Source: Rhodospirillaceae bacterium (GTDB lineage Bacteria; Pseudomonadota; Alphaproteobacteria; Thalassobaculales; Thalassobaculaceae). Taken from it: a stretch of DNA of 64,000 nucleotides. The stretch spans positions 186,001 to 250,000 of the forward strand of contig JAGYJX010000008.1 of NCBI GenBank assembly GCA_018401495.1. The letters run 5' to 3'. Both the position numbers and the translations under genes were made by a program. The notes below the pieces were generated by a model. The model was not told where the DNA came from. It saw nothing but the letters and a program-made list of their open reading frames with translations, and did no database searches. Of the stretch, positions 19,239 to 28,951 are shown piece by piece (the stretch's first letter is position 1; each line of letters begins with the position of its first letter).

Positions 19239-20544
19239 CTAGCCGCGCGTCATCTGCTGCGGCAGGTAGGTCGCCATTTCGGGGACCATGATCAGCAGGG
19301 CGACCATGACCACCATGACGAAGAAGAACGGCAGCGCGGCGCGTGCCAGATAGAGCAGGTCACGCCCGGTCAGCGCCTGGATCACGAAAAGGTTCAGGCC
19401 GATCGGCGGGGTGATCTGCGACATCTCGACCACCACCACGATGTAGATGCCGAACCAGATCAGGTCGATGCCGGCCTGCTCCACCATCGGCATGATGACG
19501 GCGACCGTCAGCACCACGATCGAGATGCCGTCCAGGAAGCAGCCGAGCAGCGCGAAGAACACCGTCAGCGCCAGCAGCAGCATCATCGGCGACAGCTGGA
19601 GTTCCGCGATCCACTGCGCCAGCCCGCGCGGGATGCCGGTGAAGCCCATCGCCACCGAGAGGAACGCGGCACCCGCCAGGATGAAGGCGATCATGCAGGA
19701 CGTGCTGGTGGCGCCCATCAGGCTGGCCTTGAAGGACTCCCAGTTGAGCGAGCCGGTGACCGCCGACAGCAGCAGGGCGCCGGCGACGCCGACGGCCGCC
19801 GCCTCGGTGGCGGTCGCGATGCCGACGTAGATCGAGCCGATCACGCCGACGATCAGCAGCACGATCGGGATCAGGTGGCCGGTGGCCCGCAGCTTCTCGC
19901 CGAACGACATCGCGATGTCGGCGGGCGGCACCTTCGAGGGGTTCAGCAGCGACCAGACGATGATCGTGCCCATGAACAGCGCGACCAGCACGAGCCCCGG
20001 AATCACGCCGGCGATGAACAGCCGGCTGATCGAGACGTCGGCGGCCACCCCGTAGACGATCAGGATGATCGAGGGCGGGATCAGCAGGCCGAGGGTGGCC
20101 GAGCCGGCGAGCGTGCCGAGCGACATCCGGTCGTCGTAGCCGCGCTTCGCCAGCTCCGGGATGGTGATCCGCCCGATGGTGGCGGTGGTCGCCGCCGACG
20201 ATCCCGAGACCGCCGCGAAGATGCCGCAGCCGATCACGTTGACGTGCATCAGCCGCCCGGGGATCCGGGTCATCCAGGGTGCGAGGCCGCGGAACATGTC
20301 CTCGGCCAGGCGGGTCCGGAACAGGATCTCGCCCATCCAGATGAACAGCGGCAGGGCGGTGAGCGACCAGGACCAGGACTGACCCCAGCTTGGTGGTTGC
20401 CATGATCGAGCCGGCGGGCGCCGACGAGAACGTCGCGATCGCGAAGATCCCGACCGCGAACAGCGAGAGGGCGACCCAGAAACCCCCGGCGAGGACCAGG
20501 ATGAGCACCAGGCCGAGGAGCGCCCCGAGAAATCCGACATCCAT
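19239..20544 (-). CDS. dctM: TRAP transporter large permease DctM (frameshift near 20382)
   Basis: The N-terminus MDVGFLGALLGLVLILVLAG starts at 20544 and runs to MATTKLG. The rest continues in another frame as SWSLTALPLFIWMGEILFRT to the stop at 19239. Removing one G from the GGGG run near 20382 gives a normal DctM of about 434 residues with twelve or so membrane helices. GSSAATTATIGRITIPEL and MSQITPPIGLNLFV are family hallmarks. It is the sodium-coupled permease that works with DctQ and the DctP binding protein, all in this operon. The whole body is intact, so a sequencing indel is likely. Confidence 0.88.
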
Positions 20545-20547
20545 GAT

Positions 20548-21072
20548 CTAGCGGCTTCCCGATTCGGAGGGGATCTGGCTGACGTCGCGCGTCGGGCCGA
20601 TGTAGGCGGGGTCGAGGCCGCGCAGCATGCGCACGCCGTCGACCAGGAACGCCAGGCTGAGGACGATCACGCCGATCATCATGCCGGATTGCGGGATCCA
20701 CAGCGGCACCGGCACCAGGCCTTGGGTGAGGTCTTCGTAGATCACCGAGTAGTAGACCATCTCCGCGGTGTTGGCGGTGATGTAGAGGCTGAGCGCAAGG
20801 CCGCCGGCCACGCACAGACCCTCGGCAATGCGCCGCTTGCCCGCCGGCAGGCGGTCGATCAGCAGCGTCACCCGGATGTGGCTGTTCTGCCGGAGCGCGT
20901 AGCCGAGCGCCAGGAACGACGAGGCCGACAGGCAGTAGCCGGCGAATTCGTCCGCCGACGGGATCGCGATGCCCAGCAGGCGACCCACGACCTGGGCCAG
21001 CACCAGAACGCAGATCCCCACCAGGAAGAACGCCGCCAATCCGCCGCAGGCAGCGAACAACCGATCCATCAT
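20548..21072 (-). CDS. dctQ: TRAP transporter small permease DctQ
   Basis: A 174-residue protein with four membrane helices. The family pattern is clear: GRLLGIAIPSADEFAGYCLS, then FLALGYALRQNSHIRVTLL. It is the small membrane subunit that holds the large permease and contacts the binding protein. Its stop lies three bases before the DctM start and it follows the binding-protein gene by 73 bases, so the three form one transporter operon. Confidence 0.9.
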   Translation of the reverse strand: MMDRLFAACGGLAAFFLVGICVLVLAQVVGRLLGIAIPSADEFAGYCLSASSFLALGYALRQNSHIRVTLLIDRLPAGKRRIAEGLCVAGGLALSLYITANTAEMVYYSVIYEDLTQGLVPVPLWIPQSGMMIGVIVLSLAFLVDGVRMLRGLDPAYIGPTRDVSQIPSESGSR

Positions 21073-21145
21073 CGGACCTCCGGAACACGCGAAAACGGGA
21101 CGGCCGCCGTCCTCTCGAAGGAGGACGGCGGCCGAGGGTAGAGGG

Positions 21146-22117
21146 TTACTTGCGGTAGGCCTCGAGCAGCTTGGTGCCGTCGGCGCCGGCGCTCTTCTCC
21201 CAGTCGGCGGTCATCTTGGCGCCGATCTCCTGGAGCTGCTTCACCAGCTCGGCGCTGCCGGCTTCGACCTTCATGCCGTTCGTGGCGAGCTCCTTGGAGC
21301 TGGAATCGGAGACTTCCTTGCTCATCTCCCAGCCGCGCTTGCCGGCCGCGTCGGCCGCCGCCTGCACCGCCTTGCGCTCGGCGTCGGTGAGACCGCGCCA
21401 GGCGCGCTCGTTCACGAACACCATGTTCTTCGGCATCCAGGCGTTGAGGTCGTAGTAGTAGGTCGAGAAGTCCCACGCCTTGGCGCGCAGGCCGGTGGCA
21501 CCGGACGTCACCATGGCGTCGACCACGCCGGTGGAGAACGCCTGCGGAATCTCGACGGCCTCGACGATGGTCGGGATGGATCCCATCAGCTCGGCCATGG
21601 TCGCGGTCGCGGAATTGTAGGTCCGGAACTTCACGCCCTTGAGGTCGGCGACCGAGGCGACCGGCTTCTTGGTGTAGAAGCCCTGGCCCGGCCACGGCAC
21701 GACATACAGCAGCCGCATGCCCTGCTTCGAGAGGGCGTCCTCCACCAGGGCCTTCTGGGCCTCCCAGAGCTTGGCGGATTCCTCGTAGTTCGACGCCAGG
21801 AACGGCACCGCGTCGGCCCCGAAGATCGGATTCTCGTTCAGCAGGTTCGCCATCAGCATCTCGGCGATCTGAACCTGGCCGGTCTGGACGGCGCGCTTGA
21901 TCTCGGGGTGCTTGAACAGCGACTGACCGCTGTGGACGTTGATCTTGAGCGAGCCGCCGGTGGCCTTTTCGACATCGTCGGCGAACATGCGGATGTTCTT
22001 GGTGTGGAACTCCGCCTCCGGATACGGCGTCGGCATCTCCCAGGTCGCCGCCGAAGCGACCGACACCGACATCATTCCGACCGTCGACGCCACTGTGAGC
22101 ATCCTGAGGAACGTCAT
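21146..22117 (-). CDS. dctP: TRAP transporter substrate-binding protein DctP
   Basis: A 323-residue periplasmic binding protein with a signal peptide ending VSVASA. The DctP fold shows YPEAEFHTKNIRMFADDVE, PWPGQGFYTKKPVASVADL, GVKFRTYNSATATMAELMG (with the conserved Arg that grips a carboxylate) and EIPQAFSTGVVDAM. It captures an organic acid, or possibly an acidic ureide, and hands it to DctQM. The ATG at 22117 has GGGGAG upstream. A TGTATACA palindrome lies 46 bases upstream, a probable GntR operator. The ligand cannot be read from the sequence. Confidence 0.9.
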   Translation of the reverse strand: MTFLRMLTVASTVGMMSVSVASAATWEMPTPYPEAEFHTKNIRMFADDVEKATGGSLKINVHSGQSLFKHPEIKRAVQTGQVQIAEMLMANLLNENPIFGADAVPFLASNYEESAKLWEAQKALVEDALSKQGMRLLYVVPWPGQGFYTKKPVASVADLKGVKFRTYNSATATMAELMGSIPTIVEAVEIPQAFSTGVVDAMVTSGATGLRAKAWDFSTYYYDLNAWMPKNMVFVNERAWRGLTDAERKAVQAAADAAGKRGWEMSKEVSDSSSKELATNGMKVEAGSAELVKQLQEIGAKMTADWEKSAGADGTKLLEAYRK

Positions 22118-22160
22118 GGCATTCTCCCCTGCTTGTTGAGCCACTGACCGTGACCGCCAC

Positions 22161-22173
22161 TGTGTATACAATA
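22161..22173. promoter_or_regulatory. Putative GntR-FCD operator upstream of the TRAP operon
   Basis: TGTGTATACAATA contains the perfect palindrome TGTATACA (22163-22170), 46 bases before the dctP start. It is the same core as the sites at 56216-56225 and close to that at 33873-33880. GntR-FCD proteins commonly bind TTGTATACAA-like sequences. No GntR gene is adjacent here. Confidence 0.5.
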
Positions 22174-22327
22174 GTAGCCGAATGCAAACCTTCGGGATCG
22201 ATTCGGACGACACCGGTTCCGAAGCGGCGCCAACGGCGGTCGCATGTTGGTGACAGATTGTCCCTCTACGCGGCCCCCGGCGGGCGCGTATACTGAGGTC
22301 GGCGTGGTGCCACAGGGGGAGACGGTC

Positions 22328-22616
22328 GTGGCGTTCGACGCCGGTCGGTTTAAGGAGTTGGACGCGATGGTGCGCCGGATGGGCGCCATCGTGTCGGTGT
22401 TCGACGTGCGGTCCAGCACGCTCGGGAACAAGTCGTTTTCGGCGTTCCGGGACATGATGGACGTGTACATCGATCTGTGCACGCGGGAGCTCAAGCAGGG
22501 CAAGGACTTCACCGAGAGCGGGCTGAAGCCGACCCCGACGGACGTGGAGACGACTGAACGCCGCGTTCGAGCGGGTGTTCGGCAAGCGCCCGGATCAGTT
22601 CACGCCGTCGCAGTGA
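22328..22616 (+). CDS. Small uncharacterised protein (frameshift near 22562)
   Basis: Not recognised. A GTG at 22328 after GGGGGAGACGGTC starts a 95-residue protein with RFKELDAMVRRMGAIVSVFD, then FRDMMDVYIDLCTRELKQG. In the given frame the reading becomes Arg-rich after VETT. Dropping one base near 22562 gives LNAAFERVFGKRPDQFTPSQ and a stop at 22614-22616, which looks natural and avoids a long overlap with lysR. The protein is mostly helical and soluble. It is convergent with the LysR gene and overlaps it by 17 bases. Function unknown. Confidence 0.55.
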
Positions 22617-23553
22617 CGGTCTCGCCAGCGGCCGGCGGGATCGGCCGGGCCGGCGGCGCCGGTGCGGCTGCCTCGCGCGCAACCTCCGCCATCACCCAGT
22701 CCCGGAACGCCTTGACCTTCGGGCGGTCCTGGGTGCCTTCCAGGCAGACGAGGTAGTAGGCCGCCTGGGTCGGAAGCTCCAGGTCGAACGGCTTGACCAG
22801 CCGTCCGGCGGCAAGGTCGTCGGCCACCAGCACGCTGCGGCCGAGGGCCACGCCGAGGCCGTCGATCGCCGCCTGCAGCACCATCTCCGAGTGGTTGAAG
22901 GCCAGGTCGCGCCGGGCCTTGATGCCGCCGACCCCGGCCGCTTCCAGCCAGGTGTCCCAGTCCTCCGGAAGGTCGTCGTGCAGCATGGTGTGGTGGCGCA
23001 GATCCTCCGGGCGTCGCAGCGGCGCCGGGCCGTCGAGCAGCCGCGGGCTGCACACCACGAACACCACCTCGGTCATCAGCCGCTCGGCGCGCAGGCCCCG
23101 CCAGTCGCCGCTGCCGTAGCGGATGCCGACGTCGACCGTGTCGGACACCAGATCGACCAGCGCGTCGTTGATCGCCAGCCGGACCTCGATATCCGGGTGC
23201 GCGGCGGCGAACCGGCCGAGCTTCGGGACCAGCCATTTGGCGGCGAAGCTGGTGAAGGTGCTGACCGTCAGGGCGCCGCTGCGGTCGCGGGCCTGCAGCC
23301 GGGCGGTCGCGTCCTGAATGCGATCGAACGATTCGCGCAGCGGCGGCAGGTAGGCCTGGCCGGCGTCGGTCAGCAGCAGCGCCCGGTTCTGGCGCTTGAA
23401 CAGCGCCATCCCGAGCCACTCCTCCAGCGCCTTGATCTGGTGACTGATGGCCGCCTGGGTGACGTGAAGCTCGACGGCGGCCCGGGTGAAGCTCAGATGC
23501 CGGGCGGCGGCCTCGAAGGCCCGCAGCGCGTTGAGGGGCGGAAGCCGCCGCAC
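22600..23553 (-). CDS. LysR-family regulator, GcvA-like
   Basis: A 317-residue LysR protein. The N-terminal LNALRAFEAAARHLSFTRAA ... VTQAAISHQIKALEEWLG is the winged-helix DNA-binding domain of the GcvA subgroup. The substrate-binding part includes FTSFAAKWLVPKLGRF and VDVGIRYGSGDWRGL, both GcvA-like. The Pro/Ala-rich C-terminal tail is variable. It is divergent from the DUF1127 gene across an unusually AT-rich 160-base intergenic region that should hold both promoters. LysR/DUF1127 pairs recur in alphaproteobacteria. The target is likely its neighbour and itself. Confidence 0.88.
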   Translation of the reverse strand: MRRLPPLNALRAFEAAARHLSFTRAAVELHVTQAAISHQIKALEEWLGMALFKRQNRALLLTDAGQAYLPPLRESFDRIQDATARLQARDRSGALTVSTFTSFAAKWLVPKLGRFAAAHPDIEVRLAINDALVDLVSDTVDVGIRYGSGDWRGLRAERLMTEVVFVVCSPRLLDGPAPLRRPEDLRHHTMLHDDLPEDWDTWLEAAGVGGIKARRDLAFNHSEMVLQAAIDGLGVALGRSVLVADDLAAGRLVKPFDLELPTQAAYYLVCLEGTQDRPKVKAFRDWVMAEVAREAAAPAPPARPIPPAAGETVTATA

Positions 23554-23713
23554 GGGCCTCTCCTCGAATAAATTTATCTAATGGATAATATGAGAAACAA
23601 TCGTTTGTCGGCAAGTGACGTCGATCGTAAATGTCTCATCGACAAACAGGATACGAAGGTTATCCACCTTCGGCCCCCGTGAAGACCATTAACGTTTTGT
23701 GAAGGAGGCTCTC

Positions 23714-23950
23714 ATGAGCCGGATCCTCATCGCCACCTCTCGGCCGAGCTTCGGCGTTTCCGGCCGGGACACGGTTCCCGCCATCGCCGACCGTCTCGTG
23801 TCCGCTCCGTTCGCCCTCCTGGCCGCCTGGGGTGAGCGCCTGAAGCAGCGCGCGGCGCTGGCCGAGATGGACGACCGCATGCTCAAGGACATCGGACTGT
23901 CGCGCGCCGACGCCCTGGCCGAGGCCGACAAGCCGTTCTGGACCGCCTGA
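23714..23950 (+). CDS. DUF1127 (YjiS-like) small protein
   Basis: A 78-residue basic protein. The C-terminal half RAALAEMDDRMLKDIGLSRAD is the DUF1127 signature, and the N-terminal half is variable. Short DUF1127 proteins have been tied to phosphate and carbon regulation and to RNA in some alphaproteobacteria; the role here is unknown. AAGGAGG eight bases before the ATG is an almost ideal ribosome binding site, suggesting high expression. It is followed by a terminator at 24101. Confidence 0.85.
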   Translation: MSRILIATSRPSFGVSGRDTVPAIADRLVSAPFALLAAWGERLKQRAALAEMDDRMLKDIGLSRADALAEADKPFWTA

Positions 23951-24100
23951 GCATCGCCATCGGGCGTCGTTCAGACTCCCCGGCGACCGACAGGCGGACT
24001 CCCCCTCCGCCGGTCGCCGGGACGACGCCCGAGCCCAGGGACCCGGCGCGTGAGCGTCGCGCCGCGGTCCGGTCCCTTCGGGGACAATCCCAGCGACTGC

Positions 24101-24131
24101 GGCCGGGCCCTCGGGTCCGGCCGATCTTTTT
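24101..24131 (+). terminator. Rho-independent terminator after the DUF1127 gene
   Basis: GGCCGGGCCC, a short TC loop and GGGTCCGGCC form a near-perfect stem, followed by GATCTTTTT. It lies between the DUF1127 gene and the convergent methyltransferase gene. Confidence 0.75.
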
Positions 24132-24134
24132 CTC

Positions 24135-25389
24135 CTACCCGGCGTGCCGGACCATGATCCGGTTGATGCCGGCGAACGCCGCGAACAGCGTGCGGACCTG
24201 CCGGGCGAAGCCGTCGGCGTCCGGCGCGTCGATCCCGGCCGCGGCGATCGCGGCGCGGATCTCCGCGACCGTGCGCCGGCCGTCGATCCGCGCGACGATG
24301 GCGGTGGTCAGCGCCGGCAACGGCGCCCGGTAGGCGGCGCCGTCGATCTCGGCCTTGAGCATGCCTCCCGGTTTCAGGCCCTTCGCCACCGTCGCCGGAT
24401 CCAGGCCGCGCAACACCAGCACCGACCCGTCGGCGCCGGGATCCGGCGTCGCCACCGCCGGGCGGTCGGCGAAGCCGGCGTACAGGACGTGCTTGCCCAT
24501 CGTCGTGGACAGCCGCTCCGCCAGCGCCGCCCGCTCGAGGTCCGGCAGGGTCGCCGCCCGGCGCCGCAGCGCCGGGTCGGCGAGATAGGTCTCGGGCGCG
24601 TAGCGCGCCGGTTCCAGCCAGGCGAGCGGCGCCAGGCCGGCGGTCGACAGCAGCGCCGCCAGCTCCGGCACCCGGTAGGAGCGATCGCGGCGGTGCAGCA
24701 GCAGGTCGTAGAGGTGCGCGTCCTTGCCCTTGCGATGGTCGTGGACCAGGGGGTTGCGTTTCAGCAGATGGGTGTCGGGCAGCCCGGCGATCAGCCGGTG
24801 CGCCGCCGCCAGCCGATCCGCGTCCGGCAGGTCGTCGACCAGCTGGGCCAGCGCCTCCTGCACCGGGTAGACGCCCGAGCGCCCGTAGGTCCCGTACAGC
24901 ATCAGCCCGAGGCCGCCGGTTCGGGCCAGTTGCGAGGCCAGCGCCCGCAGGCCGGCCTCGGGACTGGCCAGATGGTGCAGCACGCCGCAGCAGTCGATGT
25001 AGTCGTAGGGTCCGGGGGCGAGGGCGGCTACCTCCTCGAGGGCGCCGGTGACGAACCGCATGTTGGTGCAGGCCGCGGGCGACGGCGCGGGCCTCGGCGA
25101 TCCGCCGCGACGCCGTCGACATGTCCAGGTACACCACCTCGGCGTCGCGCGCGCCGGCGCTGGCGAGGTGCTGCGCCAGCATGATCGCGGCGTCGCCGGT
25201 GCCGCCGCCGGCGACCAGCGCCCGGAACGGCCGGTCGAGATCGAGGCGCCCGCCGTAGACGTAATGCCGGACCTCGTCGAGGTCGCTCGGCGTGCCCTCG
25301 ACCAGGCGGTGCTTCTCGTCCCGAGGGTCGCGGTGCGGGTACGGGTAGGCCTCGTACTGCTCGCGAACCCGGTCGTCGATCGACGCCAT
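24135..25389 (-). CDS. Class I SAM-dependent methyltransferase (frameshift near 25065)
   Basis: MASIDDRVREQYEAYPYPHR starts at 25389 and runs through LVAGGGTGDAAIMLAQHLA (SAM loop) and VVYLDMSTASRR. The chain continues in another frame as MRFVTGALEEVAALAPGPYD then CCGVLHHLASPEAGLRAL and on to the stop at 24135. One extra base near 25065 explains the change and gives one protein of about 417 residues. The N-terminal domain is a Rossmann methyltransferase. The C-terminal half (about 200 residues, with a PqqD-like AEIRAAIAAAGIDAPD stretch) is of unknown role. The substrate is unknown. Confidence 0.78.
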
Positions 25390-25394
25390 CGCGG

Positions 25395-26466
25395 TCAGAA
25401 CGCCAGGTCCGGGGCCGGGCGCACCACGCCGACCAGCCGGCCGGCCCAGTTCCGGATCGGCGCCGTCAGCGAATCGGCCAGCCGGCGCTGGGCGTCGGCG
25501 TCGATGACCCCGAGGTGGACCAGGATCGCGCCGATCGCGGCCTGGGCGGCGCGGCCGTTGCCGTCATCGACCTTCAGGCAGATGCCGAGCCCCTTGGCGG
25601 TGGCGGCGGCGGCGAACACGCCCTCCGCCCCGCTCTTCAGCAGGCAGCGGGTGCCGGTCTCGGCCAGCAGGGCGCTGTTGAAGCGGTTGCTGCCTGCGAT
25701 CAGCAACGGATGGGCGGCGCAGGCCTTGATGATCCGATCGATCGCCGCCCGCCGCACGGGCGCCAGCCGAGAGGGATCGGCGAACCGCGCCATCGCCGTC
25801 GCCATGCCCTGTCAGCGGGACCCCGAACACCGGGATGCCGCAGCCGTCGTAGCCGGTCGGAACCCCCGACAGGTCGCAGCCGCACATCTCCGCCATCACC
25901 GCCTTCAGGCGCTTCTGCACCGGGTGGTCGTCGCCGATGTAGCCCTTGGTCGGCTCGCCGAGATGGACCGCCGTGGTCAGCATGCCGGAGTGCTTGCCCG
26001 AGCAGTTGTTGTGGGCACGGGACGGGGCGACGCCGGCGCGCAGCATGGCGTGCGCCGAGGGTTCATGGATCGGAATCTGCGGGCCACACTCAAGGTCCTC
26101 GGCGGACAGCCCCAGCCGGTCGAGCCAGGCGACGACCCGGTCGACGTGCATCGGCTCGCCGGAATGGCTGGCGCAGCACAGCGTCACCTCGGCATCGTCG
26201 AGACCGAAGGCGTCGGCGGCTCCGCTCTCCAGGACCGGCAACGCCTGGATCGGCTTGATCGCCGAGCGGCCGTAGACCAGCCGGTCGGCGTCGCCCCAGG
26301 TCGAGACCGCGCGGCCGTCGGCGTCGACCACGGCGGCGATCACCCGGTGCACGCTCTCCACCATGCCGCCGCGGGTGACCTCAACGGCGATCGGGGCGTC
26401 GGGGCGGCCGGCGTGGACACGCAGGACGGTACCGTCTGGGGCGGCGATGGGGGCGGCGTCGTTCAT
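25395..26466 (-). CDS. L-asparaginase, Rhizobium etli type (class 3) (frameshift near 25812)
   Basis: The N-terminal part from MNDAAPIAAPDG (26466) holds YGRSAIKPIQALP with the Ser-x-x-Lys pair, CCASHSGEPMH with the second catalytic Ser, ECGPQIP, NNCSGKHSGML and GYDGCGIPVFGVPL. The C-terminal part (MATAMARFADPSRLAPVRRA ... SALLAETGTRCLLKSGAEGV) is in another frame and contains the second lysine region. One extra base near 25812 restores about 356 residues, normal for the asparaginase_II family. It hydrolyses asparagine to aspartate and ammonia. The conserved Cys residues bind zinc in the R. etli enzyme. It lies just upstream of the methyltransferase on the same strand. Confidence 0.82.
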
Positions 26467-26534
26467 GTCTCGGCTCTTTGTCGGAGGGAGCCTCACCTTG
26501 CCTCGGCGGCGGGCGTCGGGCAAGGTCGGGAACC

Positions 26535-27108
26535 ATGCGCGGCTACTTCGGAATCGGCGCGGAGGACATCACCAAGGCGATGAACGTCGCCGCGCTGATG
26601 CGCACCGCCCACGCCTTCGGCGCCAGTTTCGTGTTCTCGATCGGTCGGGTGCACGCCGGCCATCAATGGGGCCGCGTCGACACCTCCGACGCCACCGCGA
26701 GCCTGCCCTACTACCGGTTCGACGCGCCCGACGGCCTGCTGCTTCCGAAGGGCTGCGAGCTGGTCGGCGTCGAGATCACCGACGACGCCGTGGCGCTGCC
26801 GAGCTTCCATCACCCGCGCGCGCGCCGCCTACGTGCTCGGCCGCGAGCGCGGCGCGCTGTCGGAGGGGCTGCTGGCGCGCTGCGACCACGTGGTGCGGAT
26901 CCCGTCGCGGTTCTCGATCAACCTGGCGATCGCCGGCGCCATGGTGATGTACGACCGCATGCTGAGCGTCGGCCAGTTCGCGCCCCGCCCGCACCGGCCC
27001 GGCGGGCCGGTCGACCCGGTGGCGATGCCGGAGTACGGCGAGCCGCTGTGGGTCCGCAAGGACCGCAAGCGCGCCCGGGCGACCGCCGCCACCCGCGCCG
27101 AGCTTTAG
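26535..27108 (+). CDS. TrmH/SpoU-family RNA methyltransferase (frameshift near 26825)
   Basis: MRGYFGIGAEDITKAMNVAA starts at 26535 and gives the SPOUT N-terminal region (LMRTAHAFGASFVFSIG). After SFHHPR the frame changes within a CGCGCGCGC tract and continues as AAYVLGRERGALSEGLLARC ... VVRIPSRFSINLAIAGAMVM. These are SpoU motifs II and III, with the SAM-binding trefoil knot. Removing one base restores about 190 residues. It would 2'-O-methylate tRNA or rRNA; the exact site is unknown. It is divergent from the asparaginase gene. Confidence 0.8.
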
Positions 27109-27116
27109 GCCTGCTC

Positions 27117-28034
27117 TCAGTCGGCGTTGGTCGGGCGCGCGTCGCCGAGTTCCGGGATCGGACCGTCGTAGTACGGCAGACGGTCGACGCGCGGCGTCCA
27201 GGCGCCGGAATCGATCAGTTCCTGCACGTGCGCGGTGATCTCGTCGAGGCGGGCGAACCAGACGTCGCCCTTGGCGATCATCCGCTCGATCAACGTGCCG
27301 ATCATCACCGCCCTGGACAGCCGGCCGCTGAGGAACGGGTGCCAGACCCCGATCCAGAGGCCGCCGTGCTCCCACATCGCGTCGAACTCGGCGGCGTACA
27401 CCGCCATCGCCTGCTCGGGCGGCTTGATCGTTGCCCGGTAGTTCAGCTCCCGGGAGGTCTGGAAGTGCGGCCAGTCGTCGAGGCCGATGTGCGACGGCAG
27501 TTCGATGACCTGGCCGGCGTCGTTGCGCAGGACGTAGGGCACGTCGTCGCCCATCAGCGACGCGTCGTACAGGAACCCCTCCGCCACCAGATGCGACAGG
27601 GTGTTTCGCGAGAACTGGTAGGCCGGCGCCCGGAATCCCTTCGGACGGCTGCCGATCATGCGTTCGAACACCGCGGTCGCCCGCTGCATCCAGTACAGCT
27701 CGTCGGTGGCGTCGAACCGGTTCGGTTCCTCGTGCAGGTAGCCGTGGTGGCCGATCTCGTGTCCGTCCTTGAGGATCATCTCGACGGTCTGGGGATACCG
27801 CTCCATGCACCACGCCGGCAGGAAGAAGGTCTGCCGCATGCCGAACCGTCTGTAGAGATCCAGGATCCGCGGGATGGCGATCTCCGGCCCGTACCGCAGC
27901 ATCGACATCGCCGCCACCCGGGTGTCGGCGGAGGCGTGGTGGGCGAGATGCAGCAGGCTGTCGGCGTCCATGTCGAAGGTGAAGGCGACGGCGCAGCGCG
28001 CGCCGTTCGGCCAGGGAACCGGGTTCTTGATCAT
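27117..28034 (-). CDS. PgdA-like polysaccharide deacetylase-family hydrolase
   Basis: A 305-residue NodB-fold enzyme. AFTFDMDADS near residue 20 supplies the metal Asp, HEIGHHGYLHEEP near residue 92 supplies the HxxxH zinc pair, and PKGFRAPAYQFS carries the motif-3 Arg. The set resembles H. pylori PgdA and related imidase/allantoinase-like enzymes with a metal site. It is cytoplasmic (no signal peptide), which argues for a small amide substrate rather than peptidoglycan. It is the last gene of the seven-gene operon; its ATG overlaps the epimerase stop. Confidence 0.83.
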   Translation of the reverse strand: MIKNPVPWPNGARCAVAFTFDMDADSLLHLAHHASADTRVAAMSMLRYGPEIAIPRILDLYRRFGMRQTFFLPAWCMERYPQTVEMILKDGHEIGHHGYLHEEPNRFDATDELYWMQRATAVFERMIGSRPKGFRAPAYQFSRNTLSHLVAEGFLYDASLMGDDVPYVLRNDAGQVIELPSHIGLDDWPHFQTSRELNYRATIKPPEQAMAVYAAEFDAMWEHGGLWIGVWHPFLSGRLSRAVMIGTLIERMIAKGDVWFARLDEITAHVQELIDSGAWTPRVDRLPYYDGPIPELGDARPTNAD

Positions 28035-28951
28035 CGCTGTGCTCCTTGCGCGACGGCGGCCGGGGTTTCACGGACGAACCCGCTCCAGTCGCCGGTGGGC
28101 TCCCAGCCCAGCCGGCGCCGGGCGTGATCGTTGCCGAAGGCGGCGGCCCGGGGGTTGCGCTGGTAGATCGCGCGGTCGCGGGGCGGGATCTCACGGCCGT
28201 AGGTCCTGGCCATGAAGTCCAGGGTCGGTGCCGGGCTCATGGTGTCTGAGGCGCCGACGTTGAACGCGTCGTACGAGCCGGTGTCGCGCTCGAGCGCCAG
28301 GCGGAAGCAGCGCGCGGTGTCATCGGGGCGCACATAGGCGCGGTGCGGCGGCGGCGGGCGGTGGCCGGCCGGCAGCGGGGCGCCGCCGTCGGCTTCCCGC
28401 GCCCGGCGGTCGAACTCGTGAACCTTGTCGGGAAAGATGATCCAGGCCGGTCGCAGGCACGCCACCGACATCCGCCCGCGCCGGGCGAACGACGCCGCCA
28501 CCGCCTCACAGACCTGCTTGCTCAAATCGTAGGCGATGTCCGGCCGCAGCGGATGCTGCTCGTCGAACGGCAGGTAGTCGGGCGCCCGGCGGGGCTCGAC
28601 CGCCTCCAGGCCGTAGGCGGCGATGCTCCCGCAGATCACCGACTTGCGGATTCCGGCCGCCTCGGCGGCGGCGAGCACGTTCCAGGTTCCCTGGACGTTG
28701 GTCTCGACATAGTCGTGCTCGGGGACCCTCACGCCGGAATCGATTCCCGCCAGGTGGATCACCGCGTCATGGCCGTCGACCGCCGCCGCGATGGCCGCCA
28801 GGTCGAGGACGTCGGCGGCGACGTAGCGGACGTCCCGTTCCGGGGCGGTCTTGTCGATCACCGTGACGTCGTAGAACCGCCGGAACTCGTCGACGACGAA
28901 GCGTCCCAGCCGACCGCTGCCCCCGGTGATCACGACCCGGCCCCGGGTCAT
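28031..28951 (-). CDS. NAD(P)-dependent epimerase/reductase of the ABC/M20 operon
   Basis: A 306-residue extended SDR. VVITGGSGRLGRFVVDEF is the nucleotide loop and IAYDLSKQVCEAV near residue 140 supplies the catalytic Tyr-x3-Lys, with ICGSIAAYG before it. The C-terminal half contains HRAYVRPDDTARCFRLAL and RRLGWEPTGDW. Such enzymes epimerise or reduce sugars or related carbonyls. Here the gene is translationally coupled on both sides (ATGA overlaps with the ureohydrolase and the deacetylase), so it should act on the same compound. The substrate is unknown. Confidence 0.82.
   Translation of the reverse strand: MTRGRVVITGGSGRLGRFVVDEFRRFYDVTVIDKTAPERDVRYVAADVLDLAAIAAAVDGHDAVIHLAGIDSGVRVPEHDYVETNVQGTWNVLAAAEAAGIRKSVICGSIAAYGLEAVEPRRAPDYLPFDEQHPLRPDIAYDLSKQVCEAVAASFARRGRMSVACLRPAWIIFPDKVHEFDRRAREADGGAPLPAGHRPPPPHRAYVRPDDTARCFRLALERDTGSYDAFNVGASDTMSPAPTLDFMARTYGREIPPRDRAIYQRNPRAAAFGNDHARRRLGWEPTGDWSGFVRETPAAVAQGAQR

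Noticed and set aside
18444..20405. A 653-codon forward frame across the deacetylase and dctM genes
   Set aside because: Low-complexity Arg/His/Asp-rich translation opposite two clear genes on the minus strand.
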